A stretch of 64,000 nt of DNA, taken from Atkinsonella hypoxylon. Taxonomy: Eukaryota > Ascomycota > Sordariomycetes > Hypocreales > Clavicipitaceae. A program made the translations under genes and the position numbers. A model generated the notes under the pieces. That model was given only the letters and a program-made list of their open reading frames with translations, was not told the DNA's origin and made no database searches. The stretch spans positions 124,001 to 188,000 of the forward strand of contig JFHB01000022.1 in NCBI GenBank assembly GCA_000729835.1, read 5' to 3'. Shown here piece after piece: positions 22,011 through 31,892 of this stretch (within the stretch, counting starts at the first letter, position 1; each line of letters begins with the position of its first letter).

Positions 22011-23280
22011 GATGGAGTTCCTGACCTCAACGGTGATGTTTCTTTGGGTTTCTCAACCAAAACAGACAAGATCGCCGTGAAGAAGTCTACTACGCCTACC
22101 AAATAAGCACTCTGTCGATATGCTCACTCAATTTTGACATTCTGAAATCGCATGGCACCTTCAGTGTCTTAGCTCATTGAACATGGCCTGACGGGTAATG
22201 CAGTTGCTAAAGGAGGAACCTGGTCCTTGGTTCGCGCATGGTCTCTCACGACATTTATCTCACGGAGACGGATTCGTTCGTCTTGTAAAAGCAATTCAAG
22301 ATGTAGACGACCCTGGCTTCACAAGGCATGTTGTGGTAGGCAGCGCTGCTGCAAACATATTTATGGATTCGGCGCTCAACCCGCCTGGAGCAGATGTACG
22401 AGGCACATTGCATCCAGCAACGGTTAGAAAAGTACCTTTTTTGAAGACCGAAAACCATACAGGACAAGATGGCGAATGACGGGTTGCTGCTCTCTGGTTT
22501 CGGAAGCTGACATAGGAGCGTCTCTGGACGAAGCGGACGCCACGGGGAAAGACTGTCAGATATCGTTTCTGGTGAAGGAAGCACAGAGAGCTGTACAGTG
22601 TCAAGCAGGGGTTGAATTCGTACACCTCTTTCACCCCAAGGAAAGGTGTCGGGAACGAAGATTGGTTCAAAGTTGAGCTATGTCGAGTGAAGTAATTTGA
22701 CGAGGACATCGCATTTCGGGAAGTCCCAGAGCAAGGGTTGTAGACCTTAGGCCGAGATGAGCTAAGGAAACAACGAAGAAACGAAGTCGAGCATCCATAC
22801 CCAACTTTACCCCGATCAATTCACCGTCAAGATCCCACTACATTCAGGGCTCTAGCCCATTAATTGCAATTATTCCCAGTAGAGCCGAGTTATTCTTCCA
22901 AGTGTCCCCACTGGAGCTGCAGTTCCACTATTTCAGCCCTCAGCCCCAATTCTCTCCGATGAGTCAACCGGTGATGATTTGCATCATTCCGCGGTGTAAG
23001 ATCCCACGAGGAACGATAGTCGCAAATCCACGTTCTCCCGACACTAGCTGTTGCCACCGGACAAGAATCTTGTCCCTTTAGAATGTGGACCATGTCCTCT
23101 TGCCAGAAGAATAATATATAATAATACATAGACAGTTCGTGAAGCCAAGCGTATTACCCAAGAACTGAAAGCCGTAGCACCACGACTAGTTCTGCAGCTC
23201 GGCATACATCAGCATCGCATTGTATCTTCCCCCCTCTTCCTATCCCACAGCTCTCTCGTTTCTCAGTAGACGAGACAAAA

Positions 23281-24012
23281 ATGTCGGTGGAAATCAATAC
23301 AAGCACCTCCTACGAGGTAGACTACTCCACCACCGATGTAGTCAACGCTTGGCGCACCAAGCGCCTAGAATTCATCAGGGTTGACGAAACCAACGAGGCA
23401 ATCAAGGAGTTCCTCCTGCAGATTGAACAGGACCCCGTTGTGTTAGCGCTGGCGTCGAGCAGGGCACTCAGACCACCGGGCGAGAAAGAGATGAATGCCC
23501 AGCTGGAGGCGATGAGCAACTCTCTTCTCGGAGTTGCGATTTGCCTACGAGAGGGCTCGGAGGGCGGAGAAGACGGAGAAGACGGAGAAGACGGAGAGAA
23601 TGGCAAGGCCGACAAGGCCGAGAAGCACGAGAAGCGCACCATCGTGGGAACAATGTGTCTGGGGTGGGGGGGCATCAATGCCCGGACAGCACATCACCGC
23701 ACGGCACATATGGGCATCACGCTCAGCAGACAGCATCAGAACAAAGGCTACGGCAGGGAGGCCATCAATTGGATGGTAGATTGGGCGTTTATGCATGCCG
23801 GTCTGCATACGGTGTGTCTGACAGCAGCAAGCTACAACGCCAGGGGCATTCACCTCTACCAGAGCCTGGGCTTTAGGCTCGAGGGCCGGAGGAAGGAGAC
23901 TATTTACTTCAATAGGGGATGGTACGATGAGTTGGATTTCGGCATGACAGAATGGGAGTGGGAGGAGCTGAGGCGTCTCTCAGCTGACGTCCATGACACT
24001 GGGGACCGATGA
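23281..24012 (+). CDS. GNAT-family N-acetyltransferase (RimJ/RimL-like)
   Basis: A single exon of 243 residues. The N-terminal part has WRTKRLEFIRVDETNEAIKE and IEQDPVVLALASSRALRPPG, as in fungal RimL-like proteins. The acetyl-CoA motif A is present at ~140-165: HMGITLSRQHQNKGYGREAI (Q-x-x-x-G-x-G). It is followed by TVCLTAASYNARGIHLYQSLGFRLEGRRKE, the usual motif B with an Asn and the Y-x-x-x-G-F turn. Between strands is an acidic low-complexity insert (GEDGEDGEDGENG) encoded by a 9-bp tandem repeat. The acceptor substrate is unknown, likely an amine or protein N-terminus by family. No targeting signal is visible. The start follows a pyrimidine-rich leader and is the only good ATG. Confidence 0.88.
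   Translation: MSVEINTSTSYEVDYSTTDVVNAWRTKRLEFIRVDETNEAIKEFLLQIEQDPVVLALASSRALRPPGEKEMNAQLEAMSNSLLGVAICLREGSEGGEDGEDGEDGENGKADKAEKHEKRTIVGTMCLGWGGINARTAHHRTAHMGITLSRQHQNKGYGREAINWMVDWAFMHAGLHTVCLTAASYNARGIHLYQSLGFRLEGRRKETIYFNRGWYDELDFGMTEWEWEELRRLSADVHDTGDR
23566..23601 (+). repeat. 9-bp coding repeat in the GNAT gene
   Basis: GGAGAAGAC is repeated three times with a fourth degenerate copy, encoding Gly-Glu-Asp units inside a surface loop of the acetyltransferase. Confidence 0.85.
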
Positions 24013-25678
24013 TCATCTGAGCTTCCGTACAACATGTGCGTGCATTCTCGTGGCTGAAGTTTGAGTTGAGCTTAATAAATGGTACCGAGTGTGTTGGGCG
24101 TAATACCTGGGCATACGCTCTTGGCTGGGATTCATTTATTTAATTTGAATTTTAAAATTTTGGCAGCCAAGAGGGCTGCTGTTCTTAGCCGTTGCTCGTC
24201 GATTTGAAGTCCAGCAATCCGATGAGTAGAGATTTGTAAATCGGCTTACCATCACAATTCTTCCACTGCCCTCGTGCGAGGGGAGTGGAGGGAGGAATGT
24301 GGCTGGTATTTCCTTTCACGCCATGAATGTGCATGAGCCTTCACAGAAAGGACTCCTGCCCCAAGATGGCCGGGGAGACTCGTTTCCCCGTCATTGCCGC
24401 CAGCGTCAGGGAGTCGGAGCGTACGTCGATGCTGTTTTCTCTTTCTTTGGCATTTGGCGCAGCGGTCGCGTAGACTACGCAAAACGTCTCGATTGTCATG
24501 CCAGCCAGCATGAACAGAAGTGAGCCGTGTTGTAACGTTAGCTCGTAAAGTGAACTTGGGATAGAGACATTTGAACCCTGATTACTTTCGGAGCAATCGA
24601 AGCTTTGGGGTCCAAAGTAAGGGCTTCTACTGCAAGTGCAGGGATTCCCCGAACCCGTGGCAGTGGATCGTTAGATGGTCAATTTTGAAACACAAGTCTT
24701 CATCAATAGCAAACAGGGAGGAGCTGGCCGAAGGGGACTTGCTCGCAAATATGGTCCAATGCAGCACCAAAACCCCCCAGATCAGCGATGCCGTTCTACT
24801 AAGCTTTCTCGTGCGGTTTCGAAGTCGTACCAATTCAACAAGAAGTTGTTCATCCACATACAGTGTAAATTATTGAACGGCACTGTCTAGGGTTGCGCAC
24901 ACACTTGGCTGGCTGCAGGAACCGCAATGTCGCGTGCGTAATACATTCCGTTTGAGCAAGCCACGTTGACGACGGATGGTGGGGTGATACGACCATGCTT
25001 CGATGAGCCGTTGGCGACGGCTAATGTTGCACCGTCCCATTGCCTGAGCAGATTGAGTCATATCGACGTAGGCAGCGATAAATACCAGGTCACATCACAT
25101 ACCAGGTAGGAGCCGACCGGTTGCCGCTTGCAAGTCGTCACAATCAGTCACAGACCGAACCCCTCGCCTGTTTCATTCATGACTGCAAAAGGGCAAGCTG
25201 AGCAAAGCAACAGATCAGAAAGCATACAAACTTAACACGACGAGAACTCATCATCCTCGCAAATGGAAAGATGCCTAGTCCGCCGCTATGGCACCGATCG
25301 ATTGATTCAAGTCTGCAATTGGCAGGAAAGATGGCGTCGTAACGCCGCAGAGCGAGATAGATAGACGACAGATGCCTGCCCAGATGTCCCACGGATGGTC
25401 CACGAATGTCCCACGGATGTCTTACGACAATTGCCAATTGCCGGGGCACCGCATGTAGTTGTACCTAATATTCCGCAATACATTGAGCAGCATCTCCTTC
25501 AGACAAGTCGTGCTGCGTTAGCGTATCAAGTGGTCGTCAAGTGTGCCAATCACACACAGTGCGGCAGAGTGGAAGCTCAGGCCAAGCTGCTAGGTAGGAG
25601 TCAGGACAGCTGCCGACAACAAGGTTTATTAGTGGCGTTCCTTGGACATGCTCTGTTGGCAGCGGTGTGGGCTAGGAG

Positions 25679-25717
25679 CGCTCTAGCAACGCTCTAGCAG
25701 CGCTCTAGTAGCGCTAT
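25679..25717. repeat. 11-bp tandem repeat (CGCTCTAGCAA type)
   Basis: Three and a half copies of CGCTCTAGCAR/CGCTCTAGTAG in tandem. Each copy junction creates AGCGCT-like palindromes. Confidence 0.8.
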
Positions 25718-25822
25718 CCCGAGTAATCTGGTAGGGGGATTTCTGAGGTGGGGGGGTTCTCAGGTGACCGGGTGCTCCATTAATAACACTTACAGTCCGT
25801 GGCGTGTTAGGGAACACCCTCC

Positions 25823-25867
25823 CAGTGCTATCAGTGCCAGCAGTGCCAGCAGTGCCAGCAGTGCCAG
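25823..25867. repeat. 9-bp tandem repeat (CAGTGCCAG)
   Basis: Four perfect copies of CAGTGCCAG preceded by one divergent copy (CAGTGCTAT). Confidence 0.85.
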
Positions 25868-25903
25868 CGCCACCACTACTTTCGGTCTACTCTGATCTAC
25901 CAT

Positions 25904-25933
25904 CCATCATGGTCCATCATGGTCCATCATGGT
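25904..25933. repeat. 10-bp tandem repeat (CCATCATGGT)
   Basis: Three perfect copies of CCATCATGGT, a unit that is nearly palindromic (CCAT/ATGG). Confidence 0.85.
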
Positions 25934-26411
25934 ATGGTCCATGCTTGACTGGATCATTCAAGAAACATGTGCAGGGTCTGACGCCAGCAATCTTATCTGG
26001 CATTCCTTTTTGTGCATGAGCTTCGCACCACGCACGGAGCACATGCGAGCAGTCGGAACCCCCCCCTCTGCTGTCTTTCTTTCTTTCTTCCTGTCTTCCT
26101 TTATATTCCCCCTCTTGTCTGAATTTATTAATAGCTTTTGTCCACAGACTTACCTTTCACTTCCATTTGACTCTACTCCTCCTTTTCCACCGTCTCCCTT
26201 CACTGTACCATCATCATTAGGATTGACACTTTACTACCGTTTCTCTAGCGGGCTCTTGCCGAGAGCTGAGCTTGCTTCCATTATCGTGTACCTCAATACT
26301 ACTGCTTCGAGGTCGAGGAATTGGACGCAAAACCCACGTCACTACTTCACATTGACAATCACCAAAATTGCTCCCCCTCGTCCGAAATCTCCTAGCCCCT
26401 ATCGAGGCAGC

Positions 26412-26879
26412 ATGGCTCTCCTCATTGACGTCCCGGACGCTTCTCTAGATGTCGCAGCCGTCGCCGGAATCAACGAGGACGTTTCAAGGGGACGCAAGAG
26501 ATCTCGAAGCCTCTCCAGAACCATGGGATCAAAATCCCTACGACCTGACGAGTCCAGCACGCTGCGAGGAAGGTCACCCCGCCGAGCGACTTCTCCTTTC
26601 CTGTTGCATTCTCGCAACACCTCTCCAGCAGCCCTTCGGTCACTCACCAGTCAGCTCTGGCTCCATAACCAACTCCGCCGTGCTCGTCGGGAGCATTGTC
26701 CCTCACGCACAGCCTCTCCTACCGATCGATTAGTTCGACGTAGTCAGAGGACCAGAAGCCGAAGTCGGAGACCAAGCCGAGACCATGAGCCAGTGCGATC
26801 TCCCGATCTTCTTTCCCGTCTGAGAAACGAGGTCTTTTTCGAGCAGGCAGGGTCTTCAACCATAGCATCCCGGCACTAA
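26412..26879 (+). CDS. hypothetical basic Arg/Ser-rich protein
   Basis: An uninterrupted frame of 155 residues from MALLIDVPDASLDVAAV, preceded by a long pyrimidine-rich leader. After ~25 residues it becomes very basic, with many SR/RS pairs (GRKRSRSLSRT, RRSQRTRSRSRRPSRD), and ends in DLLSRLRNEVFFEQAG. The frame stays open upstream to 25929, but that part is compositionally like UTR, so the first ATG after the leader was chosen. I do not recognise a family. The SR composition suggests a nuclear or RNA-associated protein, but composition alone can also arise from non-coding sequence, so coding status is uncertain. Confidence 0.35.
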   Translation: MALLIDVPDASLDVAAVAGINEDVSRGRKRSRSLSRTMGSKSLRPDESSTLRGRSPRRATSPFLLHSRNTSPAALRSLTSQLWLHNQLRRARREHCPSRTASPTDRLVRRSQRTRSRSRRPSRDHEPVRSPDLLSRLRNEVFFEQAGSSTIASRH

Positions 26880-27917
26880 TATGTATCACACGCTGAAGTG
26901 TCGTGGTGAAACGACTTTTGTAACGAGATTGCAACTTGTTGTATTATATTATGGTATTGAGTCCTTCTAACTCGGCAATTGTTGAGTAAGAGACAAAAGC
27001 GCGTGGAACATCTGTTACAGGGTTCAAAAGATGCTCGTAAAGGGACAGAAAGGTTCCAGTCGGCCACAATGACCCGGGTTTTCCTTTCCTTTCCTTTCCT
27101 TTTCTTTTCTCTTTCTTCTCTCTTTTTTTAATTGGTATGCTGCATCAGGCTGGTCACACATTGGAGTTTTACGAGGAGTACATGCTATTCGTTTTCGTTT
27201 TTTCCTATTTCCACGTCTTCTAGTTGTCTTAGGGTTGTTGCGGGAATAAAAGCGCGCATGAAATGACAATCGGATCGGTCAGGGTTTGTTTGAGTAGTAG
27301 CAAACAGGATAGCAGACCTGAAATTTCAACAGAGCGTATCCCACATCCCGTCTGTTCACTTTTGCCTTGCTGGTCTACGGAGTATAGCCCGCTGGCATGT
27401 GAGCCTTGAAATAGCTCTACAACCGTACAAGTTGCTGGGTTGCCTAACTGGGGGTCTGATCTGCGAAACGGGGCAAACTTGGCACCGACTTTGCAAAGCA
27501 CAAGTTGTATGTGGATCTGTGTGGGGTTATTACTCTGTAGAGTCTAAGCGGATGCTGGTAGAGAGAAGCCGACCCAGCTGGCGTGAATCCAGACAGGAGC
27601 TGCAAACACCGTCATCAACTTTTTTTTTGATCCTATTATGCTACGATACGTGATCGCCCCTTCGTTCTAACACGTCTATTATCTTTATTCCGCCTCCTAA
27701 TTACGACATTCTTGTACAATTCGATTTCACTCAAATCGGGAGCTCCTTGTCGAGGTCAATTATTTCTTCTCCGCAAAGTGTCCTGGACGCCATACGACAA
27801 ACAATCTCGAGCTGCTGCATCATCGTCGACTTTTTACCACTATACAGCGCTCCGCGGGCATGTCAATCTGACCCGAACAAGCTTGGGCGAAGCGGTCGGC
27901 TGCCCAATCAAAGCCTT
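26880..27917. other. promoter/UTR interval upstream of the PPR gene
   Basis: About 1 kb. A CCTTT/TTTCC-rich tract lies at about 27079-27126. Nothing coding is recognised. The frame of the PPR gene is open upstream to 27747, but the conserved N-terminus starts at 27918. Confidence 0.45.
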
Positions 27918-30900
27918 ATGCTAGAAAGGACTGCCGCCAGTCTGGAATCATGTCGCCTCCAGTGCGTTCTTTCCAGGCCAGGCAGATCATCGAAGCGGTC
28001 CCGAAACCTACACATCGGCTTTTGGCAGCACGGTGCTTCGGCAATTGAACTGTCCAATATATGGCCAGCTTTGAACAGAGGCAAAGAAGGCGAACAGATT
28101 CCAGATGAATCTGCCGACCGTCCTGCGCAAACCAGTCTCCTAGCTTCTGCATTCTTGCTCGACTTCTTGTATCCGTATGGAACATGTGCTTTTTTGCGCC
28201 GCCTCTATCCCACGTTGCCACGTCCGCAGGACATGACAAAGCCGTTCGCAGCTGTGCGGCGGAGAAACTTCACTTCACGTACCATCACTGCAACTGTAGA
28301 TGCAACAGTCGCTTTGTTTCGATGCAGTGAAGCTGCGGATTGGAGGGGCAACAGAGTAAGGCAATATACCTCGAGAAGTGATAAGAGGTCGATAAAAGAC
28401 CACGACTCCTCAGTCGCCAAGGTCGATTCACCCATTCCAAACCCTCGCCCATCCAACTCGACCGCACGCGGACACTCACAATCGAACCAAAAAGCATGTC
28501 TGCAGAACTTGATAGACGTCTTTGAGAGGCCAAAGAAAACGTTCTATCACGAAGTCTGGCATCTCTATGGAAAGCTGGACGAACAGCAGAAAGAGCATAC
28601 TCGCTCTTCTGTTGTGGTGTATCTATCCGCGTCGCAGAGCATCGTTGATGTCGGCCGGGCCATATCGATCCTCCGCCAAATTCCAGCCCAGTCATGGCAC
28701 GATGATCTGCAGGCTGCGGGAATACTCTTGTACTTGCGAGCTGGTGATCAAGCGGCTGCTCTCGATATTTTCAACACGGGATTGCATTCTAGGTCTTCAA
28801 GAGCTGGGCTTGAACACTTGCTACTGGACGCACTCGTGCAAAAAGACTGGGCCACTGTTCTGAAGGTGTGGCTCGAGTATTTCTCGACTATTGAGAGACC
28901 TGCCTTATCATCTTTAGAGAATGCTGCTAGAAAGATCCCGTCAATGACCGCAAACCCGGATCTTGCACAACTGTACTTCGCCTTCGAGCGATACCTAGCA
29001 ACCGAAGCCGCAGGGGCCACGAGAGCAATTGATCTATATACGGATACAAAGCTTGGACTCGAAGCACTTCGCCTCTGGATAGCACACCAGGTCCTGATGC
29101 ACCCATGTTCACCAAAACAAGCAAAGCACATTCTGCAGATTTGGAATGATGCAGTTTTGTATCACGAGTATCTGACTTATATGCTACAGCGCTTGGAGGA
29201 GGGAATTGAGACAAGAGCTGAACTTGCTCCCTTGTCAGAAATATATTCCATGTATCGCAAATTGGATGGCGTCAGGACTCCAATTCCGTTGCTACGCAAG
29301 CTGTTCGACTTCTACTATCCTTCAGACACAGCCGGCCTAGCTGAGGTATACCGCGACTGGCATCATGGTTGGGGCGACCTCAATCGCTGGGGCTACGAGA
29401 AGTTTCTGAAGTTCTACTCAATGTCTGGTGACATTCGGGCCGTGAAAGACCTTTGGACAAGGTACACGAAGAAATTCCCTGCCGTTGTCAAACAGCCACT
29501 CGGGTTTCGGAGCACGATAAACGCATTCGCACAAGCCGGTGACATTGCCGGCGCTGAGCAAGAATTTCGCACGATGACAGAGACATATGGAGTCAAGCCC
29601 GATATTGACAGTTGGAATACTTTGTTGAAGTGCTATTCGAAAACAGATGATCAGGCTCGCGCCTTTCAATGCTTTGAAGACATAAAAAAGGTCGGCCAAC
29701 CAGATGCCTTTACCTATGCACAAGTCATGGCTATGGCAGCTAAGCGAGGAGATCTGGCTACCGTTCTGAAGTACTTCAACCAGTCACAAAGAGAAAACAT
29801 TCCTATTTCGAAAGAAATGGCGCTTTCGTTAGTCATAGTTTACTGCCACAACGACCAGCTCAAAGATGCGGAAAAGATCTGCGCTGAGTTTACTCAACGC
29901 GGTGTGACCAGTACTGCCGTATGGAATCAACTCGTCTACTTCAATGGGCACCGGGGCAACTGGAATAAGTGTTACACAGTATTGGAGTCGATGAAGAAGT
30001 ATGGTGTAGAGTGGGACCACCAAACGCACGACTTCCTCCTCCGAGCCTTGGTCCACTTTGACCAGATACAGTCGGCGTTTCAGCTGCTCCAGACTGCGCG
30101 TGCGGACGGTCTATTCCCCGTGGGACCGGAGCACTTTTCCGTGGTCATGTCCGGCGCTGTACGGATAGGAGACCTGGTCTTGGCCGAGACCATATATTCT
30201 CATATGCGATCTGCAGGCTTCGAGGTGCCGCTGAAAGCTCAAGTGTCTCTAGCGCAGGCGTCTGCGCGTCGGGTGCCGTTCGGAGAAAGAACTCGAGCCC
30301 TGTCCAAAGGTCTCCTGGACCACGTCCTCTCTATGTTGTCGTCTGCAACCAATGAACCATCGTCTGCAGGCACGAAATCCTCTACATGGACAGCTCCAAG
30401 CGGTTTGGTAGAGGTGAAGTCCCAGACGGCGGACATTGGGCGAGCAATTATGCTGTTCGTCGAGCAACGAGATTATGCGGCTATTGAACAATTGATATCT
30501 GCTTATTTGAAGGTCTTCCCGGAATACAAGGGAACGAAGAAGACGTTCCCACCCGAGATCGCATCGGCGTTGATGCAAGGATACATGCAAGACAACAAAC
30601 TGGACCAGGTCCGCGAAATGTGGAAACAGACATTTGACGCCGTTGTTGATAGCAGCACCAGTGCCTCTGGTGTCATCTATCCCGCACATCAGTACGATCT
30701 CTCCCAACCGCTAAACGTAGTCATCAAGTCGTTCGGGGAAGCCCAGGACGGAGCCGGCCTTCTCCGCACCATCGAGACCGTCCTCCAATCTGGGTTCAAG
30801 CTCACGAAAACGAACTGGAACCTTGCGATCCGCCACCTGGCAGACCTGGGTCAGTGGGAGCGCGCCATAGACTGGTGCGAGTCGATGCTCATGACGCACT

Positions 30901-31418
30901 GGCACGGCTGGACAGCCACCGCCAAATCGCTGCAAGAGCGCTCCGAACTGAAGAACAACCGCATCCCCGTGGCCTCGAAAGCCACCGTCTTCAGCCTCCA
31001 ACGGGAGTGGCTCAAGCTGCGCAAGCTGGCCGCCTGGTCAGGCGACGTCTCCGCCAAGCTCAAAGACATTGAGCAGCGCCACCCGAAACTCCACTACGCC
31101 TTCATCACGACCGACTACGAACATCTCTCAGCCACCTGGGTTCTGCCCAGGAAGGAAAGCATGAACAAGGCCATCAAGGAGATGCTCGAGCCCCTCTCGT
31201 ACGATGAGCTCAAGGCCATGCGGAAAGCTCTCGAGAAGCAACTCCGGCTGGCGAAGAAGAGGCACCTTGCGCGCACGGGAAACAGTCCTTTCCACGTTGC
31301 TTCCCGACCGGGCAAGACGAGGGGACAGGTGGTCACTAGGGCTGTCTCGTCGGACGAGTTGCACAAGTTGGATGCCGCTTTGACGGAGCGGTTGGCTGCT
31401 GAGCAGGAGCGTGTATAG
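27918..31418 (+). CDS. large mitochondrial-type pentatricopeptide repeat (PPR) protein
   Basis: One long exon; from the chosen ATG it has 1166 residues. The start MLERTAASLESCRLQ, followed by a basic, Ser/Arg-rich stretch (RPGRSSKRSRNLHIGFWQHGA), looks like a mitochondrial presequence and matches how fungal relatives begin as I recall them; in-frame ATG 27747 would add 57 poorly supported residues. The middle and C-terminal parts are helical tandem repeats. The clearest PPR units are at ~550-770: VKPDIDSWNTLLKCYSKTDD, QPDAFTYAQVMAMAAKRGDL, STAVWNQLVYFNGHRGNWNK. PPR proteins bind organellar RNA and act in its processing, stability or translation. The specific target here is unknown. The C-terminus is basic (KQLRLAKKRHLARTG). 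Confidence 0.9.
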   Translation: MLERTAASLESCRLQCVLSRPGRSSKRSRNLHIGFWQHGASAIELSNIWPALNRGKEGEQIPDESADRPAQTSLLASAFLLDFLYPYGTCAFLRRLYPTLPRPQDMTKPFAAVRRRNFTSRTITATVDATVALFRCSEAADWRGNRVRQYTSRSDKRSIKDHDSSVAKVDSPIPNPRPSNSTARGHSQSNQKACLQNLIDVFERPKKTFYHEVWHLYGKLDEQQKEHTRSSVVVYLSASQSIVDVGRAISILRQIPAQSWHDDLQAAGILLYLRAGDQAAALDIFNTGLHSRSSRAGLEHLLLDALVQKDWATVLKVWLEYFSTIERPALSSLENAARKIPSMTANPDLAQLYFAFERYLATEAAGATRAIDLYTDTKLGLEALRLWIAHQVLMHPCSPKQAKHILQIWNDAVLYHEYLTYMLQRLEEGIETRAELAPLSEIYSMYRKLDGVRTPIPLLRKLFDFYYPSDTAGLAEVYRDWHHGWGDLNRWGYEKFLKFYSMSGDIRAVKDLWTRYTKKFPAVVKQPLGFRSTINAFAQAGDIAGAEQEFRTMTETYGVKPDIDSWNTLLKCYSKTDDQARAFQCFEDIKKVGQPDAFTYAQVMAMAAKRGDLATVLKYFNQSQRENIPISKEMALSLVIVYCHNDQLKDAEKICAEFTQRGVTSTAVWNQLVYFNGHRGNWNKCYTVLESMKKYGVEWDHQTHDFLLRALVHFDQIQSAFQLLQTARADGLFPVGPEHFSVVMSGAVRIGDLVLAETIYSHMRSAGFEVPLKAQVSLAQASARRVPFGERTRALSKGLLDHVLSMLSSATNEPSSAGTKSSTWTAPSGLVEVKSQTADIGRAIMLFVEQRDYAAIEQLISAYLKVFPEYKGTKKTFPPEIASALMQGYMQDNKLDQVREMWKQTFDAVVDSSTSASGVIYPAHQYDLSQPLNVVIKSFGEAQDGAGLLRTIETVLQSGFKLTKTNWNLAIRHLADLGQWERAIDWCESMLMTHWHGWTATAKSLQERSELKNNRIPVASKATVFSLQREWLKLRKLAAWSGDVSAKLKDIEQRHPKLHYAFITTDYEHLSATWVLPRKESMNKAIKEMLEPLSYDELKAMRKALEKQLRLAKKRHLARTGNSPFHVASRPGKTRGQVVTRAVSSDELHKLDAALTERLAAEQERV

Positions 31419-31892
31419 TATTGGACAAGTTTTTTTTTTTTTTTTTGTTTTTGTTTTTCAATTGTATAAATAGAATAGCCCATCACATCACAATTTCATG
31501 TATACAGGACTGTTGCGAGAACGGGCGGTCACGTCTCGGATAAGATGGACTTGTCGAAGTAACGTATATAGCTGTTCATTGAGGGACGAGGTAATAGAGA
31601 TGTGCTTGGGATTTGCAATTCCCGAGCAGAGCACAGGGCGATGAGAACCATGCATCACATAAGACCCGTGGTTGTAGACTCACGTCGCAGGGTTACACAA
31701 GCCATGTTAGTATACTCGAGCCTATCCTAAAGTCCCATCCAAAGGCTACGTACGAATGAGGTGTCCGGTACCCAGTCTGCCAGAATAACCCCAAGTTGAA
31801 CGCCGTTTCTCTATAGTTCCTGTATGAGTATAGCGATTTGAAAGAAAATATTTACATTAGAGTGGACTAGTCAAAGTTATGTATATACGCCT
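31419..31892. other. convergent 3' intergenic region
   Basis: The PPR gene (+) and the Atos gene (-) converge here. A T-rich tract (31429-31460) follows the PPR stop. No other feature seen. Confidence 0.5.

Larger units (their letters stand above)
20566..23280. other. gene-poor interval upstream of LSB6 and the GNAT gene
   Basis: About 2.7 kb. The first ~300 bp are probably the LSB6 promoter. A signal-peptide-like open frame (from ATG 21624, with GTAAGT donor at 21781) and a FAD-oxidoreductase remnant lie at 21.6-22.0 kb; the rest shows no recognisable genes. The last ~100 bp before 23281 are pyrimidine-rich, a usual fungal promoter feature. Confidence 0.45.
24013..26411. other. 2.4-kb gene-free stretch with minisatellites
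   Basis: It contains no recognisable coding sequence. Three different minisatellites lie at 25.68-25.93 kb, and a pyrimidine-rich tract at about 26.06-26.12 kb precedes the next open frame as a probable promoter/5' UTR. Near 25.38-25.42 kb, CCCACGGATG recurs twice. Confidence 0.45.

Noticed and set aside
25929..26411. Upstream extension of the Arg/Ser-rich ORF
   Set aside because: The segment is pyrimidine-rich promoter/UTR-like sequence that happens to lack stops.
27747..27917. N-terminal extension of the PPR protein to ATG 27747
   Set aside because: The added residues do not look like a targeting sequence, and the conserved-type N-terminus begins at 27918.
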